Origin: Streptomyces sp. R41
GTDB taxonomy: Bacteria > Actinomycetota > Actinomycetes > Streptomycetales > Streptomycetaceae
Reading direction: 5' to 3'
Assembly (NCBI RefSeq): GCF_041053055.1
Contig: NZ_CP163443.1
Coordinates: 10,337,001 to 10,401,000 of the forward strand
Length of the DNA stretch: 64,000 nucleotides
The translations under genes and the position numbers were made by a program. Of this stretch, positions 8,710-16,966 are shown one piece after another. Every line of letters starts with the position of its first letter. The first letter of the stretch is position 1. The notes beneath the pieces were generated by a model that had not been told where the DNA came from, ran no database searches, and saw nothing but the letters and a program-made list of their open reading frames with translations.

Positions 8710-9444
8710 TCAGTGCGTCGCGTACTCGTCGTGGCGGCGCAGCCAGAAGATCTCCTCGCCGTCCTCGTGGCGGCCCAGCGGCGTCCGGTCGAGGAGACCG
8801 TAGTAGGCCATGGCAGGCTCAAGCCCGCGAGCGGTGGTGACGTATGTCCGGTAGACGGTGCCGTCGGAGAGCGCGTAGGCGCTCAGCCCGGGCCCCTCGG
8901 TGACGTACCCGAGCACGTCCGTGCCGCACGCCTCCGCGTTCTGACTCACGGCCGGCGGCATCTCGCCCTCGAGGAACGGCCTCAGCTCCTCCTCGGTGTG
9001 CAGAAAGCCGAGGTCGCGGTGGAAGTCGCTGCCGGCGGTGGAGACCCAGTCGAAGCTCCAGCCCATCCGCTCCCTGTAGGCGAGAAGCTTGTCGAGCGGC
9101 GCCCGCGAGGAGCAGATCAGTGTCACGTCGCGGGCCTTGAGATGGACCGCGTTGGGGCTGAGGGTGTCCGCGATCGAGGAGCAGACCGGGCATCCGGCTT
9201 CGTACGGCGGGCCGAACATGAAGTGGTAGATGAGCAGCTGCGAGCGCCCGTCGAAGAGGTCCGCGAGCGACTGGGTCCCGTCCGAGGTCTCGAAGCCGTA
9301 GTCCTTCTCGACCGGCACCCAGGGAAGCTCCTGCCGCTTCCGCGCGAGCTCGTCGCCGCGTCGGGTGAGTGCCTTCTCCTCCGCGAGCAGCTCCAGGCGG
9401 GCCGCCTCGAATTCCTCCTGTGTGCCGATCCTGTGCTCGGGCAT
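8710..9444 (-). CDS. DUF899 family thioredoxin-like protein
   Basis: A 244-residue protein of the DUF899 family: LTRRGDELARKRQELPWVPV near 30-50, LIYHFMFGPPYEAGCPVCSS near 80-100 with a CPVC pair, MGWSFDWVST and a C-terminal LLDRTPLGRHE. ATG 9444 follows AGGAGG, which rules out the longer upstream frame. The fold is thioredoxin-like; a redox role is inferred from the CxxC and the family. Downstream lies the remnant of a WYL regulator on the same strand. Confidence 0.88.
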   Translation of the reverse strand: MPEHRIGTQEEFEAARLELLAEEKALTRRGDELARKRQELPWVPVEKDYGFETSDGTQSLADLFDGRSQLLIYHFMFGPPYEAGCPVCSSIADTLSPNAVHLKARDVTLICSSRAPLDKLLAYRERMGWSFDWVSTAGSDFHRDLGFLHTEEELRPFLEGEMPPAVSQNAEACGTDVLGYVTEGPGLSAYALSDGTVYRTYVTTARGLEPAMAYYGLLDRTPLGRHEDGEEIFWLRRHDEYATH

Positions 9445-9851
9445 GGCCTTTCCCTCCTGTGTGGGAGCAGAGCACCGCATCGCGGCGGGCGGTCGCCCGC
9501 AGCATCTGCCTGCAGTGCCTGCACAGGCGTACCCGTCCGGCTATACGTCCACCGTACGCGCGCGGCGGCGGGCCTTCGAGACGAGCCAAGGGCCCTCAGC
9601 CCTACAAGATCATTCCCCTGGCGCCAATGGTTTCCGTTGTCCCCGAGGCCGGATGCCGGCAGAGGATCCCCCATCCGCATTCAGCGGTGGCTGTCGCCGG
9701 GCGCTAGCAGGCTGGTGACCTCAATGATCGCCTCGGTGGAGTGCAGATCCTCGCAGTCGCCAGTGACATCGCTCGGCCGCGCCTTACACGGCCTCTCACA
9801 ACGGACAACGCCGGTTGCGGCACACAGGGGCGCCACGGCAGGGTTCGGGGT
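9445..9851. other. Divergent intergenic region
   Basis: About 400 bases between the divergent DUF899 and flavodoxin-like genes. No coding motif is convincing. Promoters for both must lie here but no clear -35/-10 pair stands out. Confidence 0.4.
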
Positions 9852-10304
9852 GTGCCCACTTTGCTGATCGTGCATCACACACCCTCGCCCAACTGTCAGG
9901 CGATGTTCGAAGCCGCCGTCTCCGGCGCGACGGCACCGGAGATCGAGAACGTCCAGGTCGTGCGGCGGGCGGCGCTGTCAGCCACCGCGTCGGATGTACT
10001 CGCCGCCGATGGATATCTGCTCGGCACTCCGGCGAACCTCGGCTATATGTCAGGAGCCCTCAAGCACTTCTTCGACCAGATCTACTACCCCTGCTTGGAC
10101 GAGACGCGCGGCCGGCCCTTCGGCTACTACGTGCACGGCGGGAACGACGTCACGGGCGCGGTGCGCGGCATTGAGTCGATCACGACGGGCCTCGGCTGGC
10201 GGCGCGCGGCCGAGGCTGTGAAGGTGACGGGTGAGCCCGGCAAGGCCGACGTCGAGGCGTGCTGGGAATTGGGAGCGACGCTCGCCGCCCAAATGATGGG
10301 CTGA
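9852..10304 (+). CDS. Flavodoxin-like NAD(P)H-dependent oxidoreductase
   Basis: A 150-residue flavodoxin-fold protein. MPTLLIVHHTPSPNCQAMFE gives the first strand and phosphate loop, GYLLGTPANLGYMSGALKHF the second FMN loop, and the Tyr-rich segment FGYYVHGGND the third. GTG 9852 is used because it places the first strand at the N-terminus; the longer frame from 9741 adds an unrelated stretch. It likely binds FMN and acts in a quinone or nitro reduction reaction; no partner gene is adjacent. Confidence 0.8.
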   Translation: MPTLLIVHHTPSPNCQAMFEAAVSGATAPEIENVQVVRRAALSATASDVLAADGYLLGTPANLGYMSGALKHFFDQIYYPCLDETRGRPFGYYVHGGNDVTGAVRGIESITTGLGWRRAAEAVKVTGEPGKADVEACWELGATLAAQMMG

Positions 10305-10331
10305 TCCGACCGCAGCGGCGCACGAGCCCGG

Positions 10332-10934
10332 TCAGCCCATGACCTTACGCGGTACGAGCTCCCTCAGAAGTTGTAAGGCTTCGCCATGGTGGGCGTTCGC
10401 GCTGTCGGTGAAGAGGTTCACGGCGGAATGGACCTTGACCAACGCGGTTGCCTCGCACGCCGGTTGCCGGCCCGGGCGGTGAGTACGGCGGCGGCCCCCA
10501 GGTGGGCGAGTACTTCCGTGGTGCGGCCCTCTTCGGCCGGGACCCACCCGACCAGGGCAGGACCTGTGACTCGCCGCGAGTGCCCGCCTCGGCTCGCGCT
10601 GCCTCAAGTGCCGTCTCCAGTGGCGGAGTCCGGCCGTCACCGCCGTACCATCTGCGCCCTGCCATGCCTGTATGCCCCAGTCCTCCACGTCCAGCAGGCT
10701 CAGGCGACGTGACTCGTCGGACAGATTTTTGCTCAGCGCGCTGAGGGGCAACCGGGTCAGCGTCGCCGGTGGACGGGGGAGTCCCTGTCCCTGAGCGGTC
10801 GTGGCGAAGATGAGCGCCAGGCGCGGCGCGGTCGGCGGGGAGAAGCGGGCGCTCTCATACACGTCGGGACTTGACGAAGAGGGGCACCGAGGCAGGCCCT
10901 CCTCGGGCTCGTCCGGTTCCAAGCCGACCCACAA
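10332..10934 (-). pseudogene. Coding-like stretch of unknown origin with changing frames
   Basis: Minus-strand frames here give plausible protein-like pieces in sequence: RLALIFATTAQGQGLPRPPA and LSDESRRLSLLDVEDWGIQAW, then ETALEAARAEAGTRGES, then GWVPAEEGRTTEVLAHLGAA, then a last piece SANAHHGEALQLLRELV. They lie in three frames, suggesting a decayed gene with several indels. I do not recognise the family. Confidence 0.3.
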
Positions 10935-10969
10935 GTCGGGGTGGAGAAGGCGCGTCGACGGATGTGCCG

Positions 10970-11875
10970 TCAGCGGGCGGTCGCCGAGGTGACAGCCGCA
11001 CGGGCCTCACGTTCCACCAGTGCGATGCCGTCCTTCATCGACGTGTTGCCGTCCGAGAGGACGGCGACGAGGTAGTGACGCCCGCTCGCCGTGACCTGTC
11101 CGACGCTGTTGACGTCCCACAGTCCGGTTGTATTGCGCTGCAGCCAGCCGTTCTTCAATGCCCATCCGGAACCGGCGGCAGCGGAGACGCCCCACGCCTG
11201 CTCGCCGACGATGCGCGTCATCAGCGTGCGGATGTACGTTCGGGACGCTTCGTTGAGCGCCGTGGAACCCGCGTGTGAGACCGGTCCGGTGTCGAACACC
11301 GCCCGTAGCAGCCGTATCTGGTCGCTCGCCGTCGTCCGCGTCAGCCCCCACTTGGCGCCGGGGCCGCCCTTGGTCGAGGTCAGCCCCAGCCGCTTGTTCG
11401 CCGCTTCCAGGCCCGGCGCCAAGCCGATTCGCCGCCACAGCGCGTTCGCCGCCGTGTTGTCGCTGCGCTCGATCATCGCCTCCGCCTGGGCCCGCTCCAG
11501 CGTGGTCAGGTCGTGTCCGGCGTCCTGCGCCTGGAGCAGTGCCGCGGCAAGGATGTCGACCTTGACGATGCTCGCGGTGTCATAGGGAGTGTCGTCGCCG
11601 TACACGGCGGGCTCGCGGCCCGTGCCGTCCAGGTCGAACACCGCAGCCGTCACCCGCGCCTTCCGCTGGGGCTGCACGAGTGGGGCGAAGTCAGTCGTGG
11701 CGGCGTCGGGCCGCACCGACGCCGGTGCCGCGGCCGCCGGGTCGAGCGATGCGGCCGAGAAGAGCGTTGCCAGCGAGGCCGCGAGAACGCCGGCGCGGAC
11801 CGCGGCGCGCCTGCCTTGCGGCCTGCGCCTCCCCGCGCTCTGCGGGTGCGGCAAGGGGGACAGTCGGTGCGGCAT
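10970..11875 (-). CDS. Class A beta-lactamase-like serine hydrolase, secreted
   Basis: A 301-residue protein with an Arg-rich N-terminus and hydrophobic signal (about 27-50). It carries the penicillin-recognising motifs SIVK (Ser102-Lys105), SDN (138-140) and KNG (241-243), where KNG replaces the usual KTG/KSG. It belongs to the Streptomyces serine hydrolases annotated as beta-lactamase-like. Whether it hydrolyses beta-lactams is uncertain because the Omega-loop Glu is not obvious. ATG 11875 is chosen as the residue before the signal; longer frames extend it with non-coding sequence. Confidence 0.82.
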   Translation of the reverse strand: MPHRLSPLPHPQSAGRRRPQGRRAAVRAGVLAASLATLFSAASLDPAAAAPASVRPDAATTDFAPLVQPQRKARVTAAVFDLDGTGREPAVYGDDTPYDTASIVKVDILAAALLQAQDAGHDLTTLERAQAEAMIERSDNTAANALWRRIGLAPGLEAANKRLGLTSTKGGPGAKWGLTRTTASDQIRLLRAVFDTGPVSHAGSTALNEASRTYIRTLMTRIVGEQAWGVSAAAGSGWALKNGWLQRNTTGLWDVNSVGQVTASGRHYLVAVLSDGNTSMKDGIALVEREARAAVTSATAR

Positions 11876-12262
11876 GGTGAGGAGCCTCGGCAGTTCATGG
11901 GGGAGGCGTACAGAACTGCGAACGTACACAAAACGCCCGCCCCGCGACGTGACCGCTGCCACGGCAAGGCCCATTGGGTATGAAATGTGGCGAGAACCAC
12001 AGGTCCGGGCGGGGGCGACTCCACAGTGGCCCGCCGCCGCGATCTTTGACCCGGAACCCGACGGCTGAGGCGTCACCAGTAGCAGTCGCGCACGTCTCAG
12101 GTGCCGGACGTACTTCACCGGCGTCAGCCACGTCAGGCTTTTCGTGTGCATCTGGCACGTCCCCGCTCGGCGCATCAGATGCGATGGCCTGTGGCGGAAG
12201 TCACGATGGAACGTGGAGGGGGGCAGCGTGTCCATCAGCCCAGGCACGACGGGAGGTGCCCA

Positions 12263-12859
12263 GTGGCAGGCACCGGATCGGCCAAGCGAACGGGCAACCT
12301 CTTCTTCGCGTTCGCCCCCTGGATCATCTTCGACGTCGTGGCGAGCCCCAGTACGTGGGAGTACGCGGCCCTGGCGGCCCTGCTGGCCTCCATCGTGCTG
12401 AGTCTGGGCGACATGCGACGGGGCAGCTTCAAGATCCTCGAGGTGACCGGGATCGTCTTCTTCGCGGTCCTCAGTCTGCTCGCGCTCGCCCTCGACCGGC
12501 ACGACCTCATGTGGCTCGAGACCTACGCGCAGACGCTCGCGAACGGTGTCATCGCCCTCGTCTCGCTCGTCTCCCTCGCGTTCGTGCCGTTCACGACTCA
12601 GTACGCCCGCGAGTCGACGCCGCGTGAGTACTGGGATTCGCCAACGTTCCGGCACATCAACTTCGTTCTCACCGCGGTCTGGTCCGCCGTGTTCGCGGCC
12701 ACTGCTGTGCTCGGCCTGATCGCCGTACACACCACAGGCATGTCGGACTGGCTGAACTGGATCGTTCCCGTGGCTCTTCTGGTCCTGGCCGTCCGGTTCA
12801 CGGAACGCTATCCCGATCAGTACACCGCGAAGCAGGGCATCAAACACGCCGTTGTGTGA
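12263..12859 (+). CDS. Integral membrane protein, about five helices, unknown function
   Basis: A 198-residue hydrophobic protein. Helices are predicted by eye near 11-28, 33-50, 60-78, 92-112, 140-160 and 165-180. GGGAGG at 12251-12256 lies six bases before GTG 12263. Charged loops include ERYPDQYTAK at the C-terminus. It resembles conserved Streptomyces membrane proteins without assigned function. It converges on a cold shock gene with a strong hairpin between. Confidence 0.75.
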   Translation: MAGTGSAKRTGNLFFAFAPWIIFDVVASPSTWEYAALAALLASIVLSLGDMRRGSFKILEVTGIVFFAVLSLLALALDRHDLMWLETYAQTLANGVIALVSLVSLAFVPFTTQYARESTPREYWDSPTFRHINFVLTAVWSAVFAATAVLGLIAVHTTGMSDWLNWIVPVALLVLAVRFTERYPDQYTAKQGIKHAVV

Positions 12860-12997
12860 GCGCGGGGAGATCGTCGTGACCACACGTACCACCGCTTTCT
12901 TTCGACCCGGCACGGTTCGGTCATGTGATGACGATCTGCCCGATGGGGCGCCTGACGCCTCGCCCGTCGGACAGCCCCGAGAGCTCGGCTACGGCAA

Positions 12998-13027
12998 GGC
13001 GCCCCGCACCGTCTGGTGCGGGGCGCC
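12998..13027. terminator. Strong hairpin terminator between convergent genes
   Basis: A perfect 13-base stem, GGCGCCCCGCACC at 12998-13010 and its complement at 13015-13027, with loop GTCT. It sits 11 bases past the cold shock stop and can also end the membrane-protein transcript. Confidence 0.85.
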
Positions 13028-13038
13028 GAGACGGTCGG

Positions 13039-13242
13039 TCAGACCGGCGTGACGTTCTCCGCCTGCGGGCCCTTCGGGCCCTGCGTGATGTCGAAGTTGA
13101 CCTGCTGGTTCTCCTCGAGGGATCGGAACCCGGCGGCGTTGATGGCGGAGTAGTGGACGAAGACGTCCGGGCCGCCGCCGTCCTGGGAGAGGAATCCGAA
13201 TCCCTTTTCGGCGTTGAACCACTTCACGGTGCCGGTGGCCAT
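13039..13242 (-). CDS. Cold shock protein, CspA family
   Basis: A 67-residue OB-fold protein with RNP1 (KGFGFLSQ) and RNP2 (VFVHYSAI), the single-stranded nucleic acid binding surface. The start is [14 protein letters not shown] with AAGGGG upstream. It acts as an RNA chaperone. The message begins with a perfect hairpin just ahead of the ribosome site (13267-13290), which could influence translation. Confidence 0.96.
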   Translation of the reverse strand: MATGTVKWFNAEKGFGFLSQDGGGPDVFVHYSAINAAGFRSLEENQQVNFDITQGPKGPQAENVTPV

Positions 13243-13266
13243 GTTTGTCCCCTTGTCCAGGGTCGG

Positions 13267-13290
13267 GGGGTACTGGCTTGTCAGTACCCC
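13267..13290 (-). promoter_or_regulatory. Hairpin in the 5' untranslated region of the cold shock gene
   Basis: GGGGTACTG at 13267-13275 pairs perfectly with CAGTACCCC at 13282-13290, loop six bases. In the transcript it ends about 25 bases before the ATG, close to the ribosome site. Cold shock genes often carry structured leaders, so a temperature or translational switch is possible; a terminator of an upstream transcript is an alternative. Confidence 0.5.
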
Positions 13291-13606
13291 TGGGTTGAGG
13301 TGATCGCCCTGGTCCTCGGGTACTGCTGCACAGCACGACGCCCGCGGGGCGTCCGCGGGCGCTGAGACTTCGGAACCACGACTGCTAGCAAGGAAGTTAT
13401 CCGATCCGCGGTCGCCTGGCTACGCGGCGCAGCGAAACCGGATGCGTCTTGGGACCTGCTCTCCTCGTCGGCGACGAGCTCGGCACGGGTCTGGACATCG
13501 CTGCCGGCATCCTCAAGGAGCTGCACCGCGGGGTTGCCCGTCACGGGCTGATGATCGCCTCTACCAACAGTGAGCGGGAGAAGCCCGAACTGTGAGGCTT
13601 CGTGGA
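13291..13606. other. Interval with a short unrecognised coding-like piece
   Basis: Between the cold shock leader and the aldo/keto reductase stop. On the plus strand 13480-13595 reads GDELGTGLDIAAGILKELHR followed by GVARHGLMIASTNSE and a stop. It has no start or known family and may be a gene relic. Confidence 0.35.
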
Positions 13607-14599
13607 TCACCACTGGTTGTGGATCTGCGGACGGATCAGTTCGTCGTAGACGTCTTGGACGGCCTTGTGCGTGTCCTGATCCAGCGGCGCCAGCGCGGCC
13701 GCGGCGGCGTTCGCGTGCGCCTGATGGGCGTTGCGCGCGCCCGGTATCACGACGCTCACCGCCTCCTGGTCGACGATCCAGCGCAGCGCAAACTGAGCCA
13801 GCGTCACACCCTCGGGCACCAGCGGACGCAGCCGCTCCACCGCCTCGAGCCCGGTCGCGTAATCCACGCCCGAGAAGGTCTCGCCGACGTCGAAGACCTC
13901 GCCGCGCCGGTTGTAGTTGCGGTGGTCGTCCGCGCCGAAGACTGTCGCGGCCGTGTACCGCCCCGAGAGCAGCCCGCTGGCCAACGGCACGCGCGCGATG
14001 ACGCCGACCCCTGCCCCCGCCGCGGCCGGCAGCACCTTCTCCAGCGGCTTGGCGCGGAAGGCGTTCAGGACGATCTGGATCGTGGCAAGGTTCGGGCGGC
14101 GGATGGCGGCCAGCGCCTGCTCGCAGGTGCGGACGCTGGCTCCGTACGCCGCGATGGTCCCGTCCTCGACCAGCGCGTCGAGGGCGTCGAACACCTCGTC
14201 GCTCGCGTACACCGGGCCCGGCGGGCAGTGCAGTTGCACCAGGTCGAGCCGCTCGACCCCGAGGTTGCGCCGCGAGCGGTCGGTCCACGCGCGGAAGTTG
14301 GCGGCGTTGTAGTTCTCCGGCTCCTGCGCCATCCGCCGGCCCATCTTCGTCGCCACGGTCGGTTTCCTCGTGCCCGTCCGCGCGTGCGACCGCAGGAGTT
14401 TGCCGATGATCTGTTCGCTTCGTCCGTCCCCGTACTCGTCGGCGGTGTCGATGAAGTCCACGCCCGACTCGAGCGCCGCGTGCAGCGTGCCGAGGGCGTC
14501 GGCCTCGTCCACCTGCCCCCAGCCCGCGCCGAGCTGCCAGGCCCCGAGCCCGATGATCCCCACCTGCCTACCCGTACGCCCCAGCATCCTGATCTCCAT
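13607..14599 (-). CDS. Aldo/keto reductase family oxidoreductase
   Basis: A 330-residue (beta/alpha)8 reductase. The catalytic tetrad is visible: Asp and Tyr in DTADEYG (about 50-56), Lys in VATKMG and His in VQLHCPPG. The NADPH-binding end includes VSVVIPGARN. It opens with MEIRMLGRTGRQVGIIGLG from ATG 14599; upstream in-frame codons lack a ribosome site. It reduces carbonyl compounds using NADPH; the substrate cannot be told. It sits beside a transposon scrap and has no operon partner. Confidence 0.9.
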   Translation of the reverse strand: MEIRMLGRTGRQVGIIGLGAWQLGAGWGQVDEADALGTLHAALESGVDFIDTADEYGDGRSEQIIGKLLRSHARTGTRKPTVATKMGRRMAQEPENYNAANFRAWTDRSRRNLGVERLDLVQLHCPPGPVYASDEVFDALDALVEDGTIAAYGASVRTCEQALAAIRRPNLATIQIVLNAFRAKPLEKVLPAAAGAGVGVIARVPLASGLLSGRYTAATVFGADDHRNYNRRGEVFDVGETFSGVDYATGLEAVERLRPLVPEGVTLAQFALRWIVDQEAVSVVIPGARNAHQAHANAAAAALAPLDQDTHKAVQDVYDELIRPQIHNQW

Positions 14600-14702
14600 G
14601 ATCACGACTCTAGAGGGAGGGCGAGTCCGGGCGCCGGGACTTTGGGGCCGGGGCCTTGCACACATGCTGTGATGGGCCGCCGATGGTGCCATGGTCGTCC
14701 AG

Positions 14703-15009
14703 TCTGTACCGGACCGACGACCTGCCTGACCGGCCCTCGGCGGCTCGCTGACCCGCGCGATCCGCTGGGACGTGATCGCTCAGCAGTACGACCAGATGGT
14801 CGAGTACGCCACCGCGCTGCGCCTGGGCACCGCGGAGGCCGAACAGGTCCTGCACCGCTTCCCCCGCGGCGGCCCCAGGCACTCCAACTGCCGGGCGCTC
14901 GAGGAACTCGGCCGCGCCGTCCGCACCGTCTTCGCGTGCGACCGCCTGGCCAGCCCGGACCTGTGCCGGGAGACCCACGGCGGCCTTCGGGTCGTACGGC
15001 TACTCCTGG
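14703..15009 (+). pseudogene. C-terminal fragment of a Tn3-family transposase
   Basis: The plus strand reads [20 protein letters not shown], then [20 protein letters not shown] and [20 protein letters not shown], which are signature Tn3 transposase C-terminal segments. A preceding piece [11 protein letters not shown] lies in another frame, so there is a frameshift near 14730-14750. It ends against the carboxymuconolactone decarboxylase gene, whose stop is at 15010. Confidence 0.8.
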
Positions 15010-15483
15010 TTAACCGAGCCGGCCGACCTGGTAGTCGCCGGCGGGCTGCTGGATGATGACGTTCAGGCGGTTGAAGGCGTTGATGAGGGCGATGGCGCAC
15101 ACGAGGGTGGCGAGCTGATCTTCGTCATAGTGCTTGGCAGCATTCGCCCAGGCCTCGTCGCTGACGCCACCGGCCGCATCCGCGATGCGGGTGCCCTGCT
15201 CCGCCAGCTCCAGGGCGGCGCGCTCGGCGTCGGTGAACATCGTGGTCTCCCGCCAGGCCGCGACGAGGTTGATGCGCGTCGAGGTCTCCCCGGCGTGCGC
15301 GAGCTCCTTGGTGTGCATGTCGACGCAGCCACCGCAGCCATTGATCTGACTGGCGCGGAGTTTCACCAGTTCCTGCGTCGCGAACGGCAGTGTCGAGTCC
15401 GCGAGCACCTTGCTGGCCGAGATGATGTGCTTCAGGGACTTGGCTGCGGCCGGGATGCCGAGGGGGTTCAAGCGTGCTTCCAT
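15010..15483 (-). CDS. Carboxymuconolactone decarboxylase/AhpD family protein (ECF41 partner)
   Basis: A 157-residue all-helical AhpD-fold protein with the redox motif CGGC in [13 protein letters not shown] (about 60-72) and the family ending [18 protein letters not shown]. Such proteins act as alkylhydroperoxidases or decarboxylases. CMD, oxidoreductase or epimerase genes are the known genomic companions of ECF41 sigma factors, and here CMD and an epimerase flank that regulon. An exact ECF41-type promoter lies 41-67 bases upstream of ATG 15483. The ATG at 15483 follows GGAG. Confidence 0.9.
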   Translation of the reverse strand: MEARLNPLGIPAAAKSLKHIISASKVLADSTLPFATQELVKLRASQINGCGGCVDMHTKELAHAGETSTRINLVAAWRETTMFTDAERAALELAEQGTRIADAAGGVSDEAWANAAKHYDEDQLATLVCAIALINAFNRLNVIIQQPAGDYQVGRLG

Positions 15484-15523
15484 GGTGCACTCCTGTGTCG
15501 TCGTTGTTGGTTGCACCCCCTGT

Positions 15524-15550
15524 GACGAGACAGCTCCGCGAGCTGTGACA
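15524..15550 (-). promoter_or_regulatory. ECF41-type promoter of the decarboxylase gene
   Basis: On the minus strand TGTCACA (15550-15544) and CGTC (15527-15524) are separated by exactly 16 bases. This is the promoter consensus published for ECF41 sigma factors. The spacer holds a small inverted repeat (CAGCTC/GAGCTG). Confidence 0.85.
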
Positions 15551-15965
15551 TGGACGAATGTGACGCGCCTCTCCCGTGGCGCACCGTGGCGCGGACCCAC
15601 GACGACGTTCCGTCGACCTCGCTCCGCCGCCTCCGTGCGCCCGGCCCTCGCGCCCCGGCGGCCGCCGCCCGTCCCCGTCCGACGGACACACAACATAGGG
15701 AACACCGGCCATGGCACGAGCCGAGCCCGGCACGCCGCGCCGTGAGTTGCCGACGTACGAGACCTGCGAGCCCGATACTCCGCCGACTGGCCGACTGGCT
15801 GGCGCAGCCACGTCGACAGCGAGCTGACCCCGTGATTTCTCCTGAGCCCCGCTGAGCGCTCCCCCAGTGGCCAGGATTTGGGTCGGCGGGTGGCGAGCTC
15901 ATCCTCGTCTCAGGCTTTGCCCAGGCGGCACCAACGACTTTCTCCCCACCTTTCTTGCCCTCCGA

Positions 15966-15992
15966 TGTCACAGACGGCGGGGCTGTCTCGTC
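15966..15992 (+). promoter_or_regulatory. ECF41-type promoter of the epimerase-sigma operon
   Basis: TGTCACA at 15966-15972 and CGTC at 15989-15992 are separated by exactly 16 bases, and the final bases of both ECF41 spacers in this window are the same (GCTGTCT). Transcription would start near 15998-16001. It implies the sigma factor activates its own operon. Confidence 0.85.
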
Positions 15993-16027
15993 TCGGAGGT
16001 GAGTTGATGGGGGAATCAGGACGGGTG

Positions 16028-16966
16028 ATGATCATGCGGGTGTTCGTGGCAGGTGGGACTGGGGTCCTGGGGCAGCGGCTCGTGCCGCAGCTCGTGGCCA
16101 GGGGGCATCAGGTGACGGCCACGACGACGAGCGCGGCCAAGCTGGGCCTGCTGGAACAGCTGGGCGCGGAGGGGGTGGTGATGGATGGGCTGGACGGGGT
16201 GTCGGTCGGTGAGGCGGTGGCTCAGGCGCGGCCGGATGCGATCGTGCACCAGATGACCGCGATTTCCATGGCGCACGCGGGCAAGCCCGACATCAAGCAC
16301 ATGGACCGCTGGTTCGCCGCCACCAACCGGCTGCGTACCGAGGGAACGGACCACCTGCTGGCCGCCGCCGAGGCGACCGGCGTATCCAACTTCGTCGCGC
16401 AGAGCTACGCCAGCTGGAACGGCATCCGTGAGGGCGGCTGGGTAAAGACCGAGGAGGACGAGCTGGACCCGATGACGGGGACGGTGGCACAGCCGGGGAT
16501 CGAGGCGATGCGGCACGTCGATGAGGTGGTCGTCAAGGCCGGTGGCGCGGCCCTGCGCTATGGCGGGTTCTACGGGCCGGGCGCTACCGACGATTACGTG
16601 GCGCTGCTGCGCAAGCGGCAGTTCCCGCTCGTCGGGAGCGGTGCAGGCCACAGCTCGTGGGTGCACCTCGACGACGCGGCGAGCGCCACCGTGCTGGCCG
16701 TGGAGCAGAAGGCGAAGGGCGTGTTCAACATCGTCGACGACGAACCGGCCCCGGCCAGTGAGTGGCTGCCCTGTCTGGCCGAGTGCGCGGGAGCGAAGCC
16801 GCCGATGCGCATCCCCAAGTGGCTGGCCCGGCTGTTGGCCGGGGAGGTGGTGGTGGCGATGATGACGGAGGGGCGGGGCTTCTCCAACGCCAAGGCCAAG
16901 CGGGAGCTCGGCTGGGAGCTGCGCTACCCGTCGTGGCGGCAGGGCTTCAAGGAGGAGCTGGCGTGA
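16028..16966 (+). CDS. NAD(P)-dependent epimerase/dehydratase family protein
   Basis: A 312-residue Rossmann protein: VFVAGGTGVLGQRLVPQLVA at the N-terminus is the nucleotide site, with SYASWNG and ALRYGGFYGPG further on. Start choice is open. ATG 16007 has GGAGGTGAG upstream, but the ECF41 promoter would start the RNA inside that site. ATG 16028, preceded by AGGA at 16018-16021, and ATG 16034 fit better. It overlaps the sigma factor gene by four bases (GTGA), so they are translationally coupled. It is an epimerase-type partner of the ECF41 system; the substrate is unknown. Confidence 0.88.
   Translation: MIMRVFVAGGTGVLGQRLVPQLVARGHQVTATTTSAAKLGLLEQLGAEGVVMDGLDGVSVGEAVAQARPDAIVHQMTAISMAHAGKPDIKHMDRWFAATNRLRTEGTDHLLAAAEATGVSNFVAQSYASWNGIREGGWVKTEEDELDPMTGTVAQPGIEAMRHVDEVVVKAGGAALRYGGFYGPGATDDYVALLRKRQFPLVGSGAGHSSWVHLDDAASATVLAVEQKAKGVFNIVDDEPAPASEWLPCLAECAGAKPPMRIPKWLARLLAGEVVVAMMTEGRGFSNAKAKRELGWELRYPSWRQGFKEELA

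Noticed and set aside
10970..12913. Extension of the beta-lactamase-like frame to 647 codons
   Set aside because: The upstream part overlaps the membrane-protein gene on the other strand and precedes a clear signal peptide; it is not coding.
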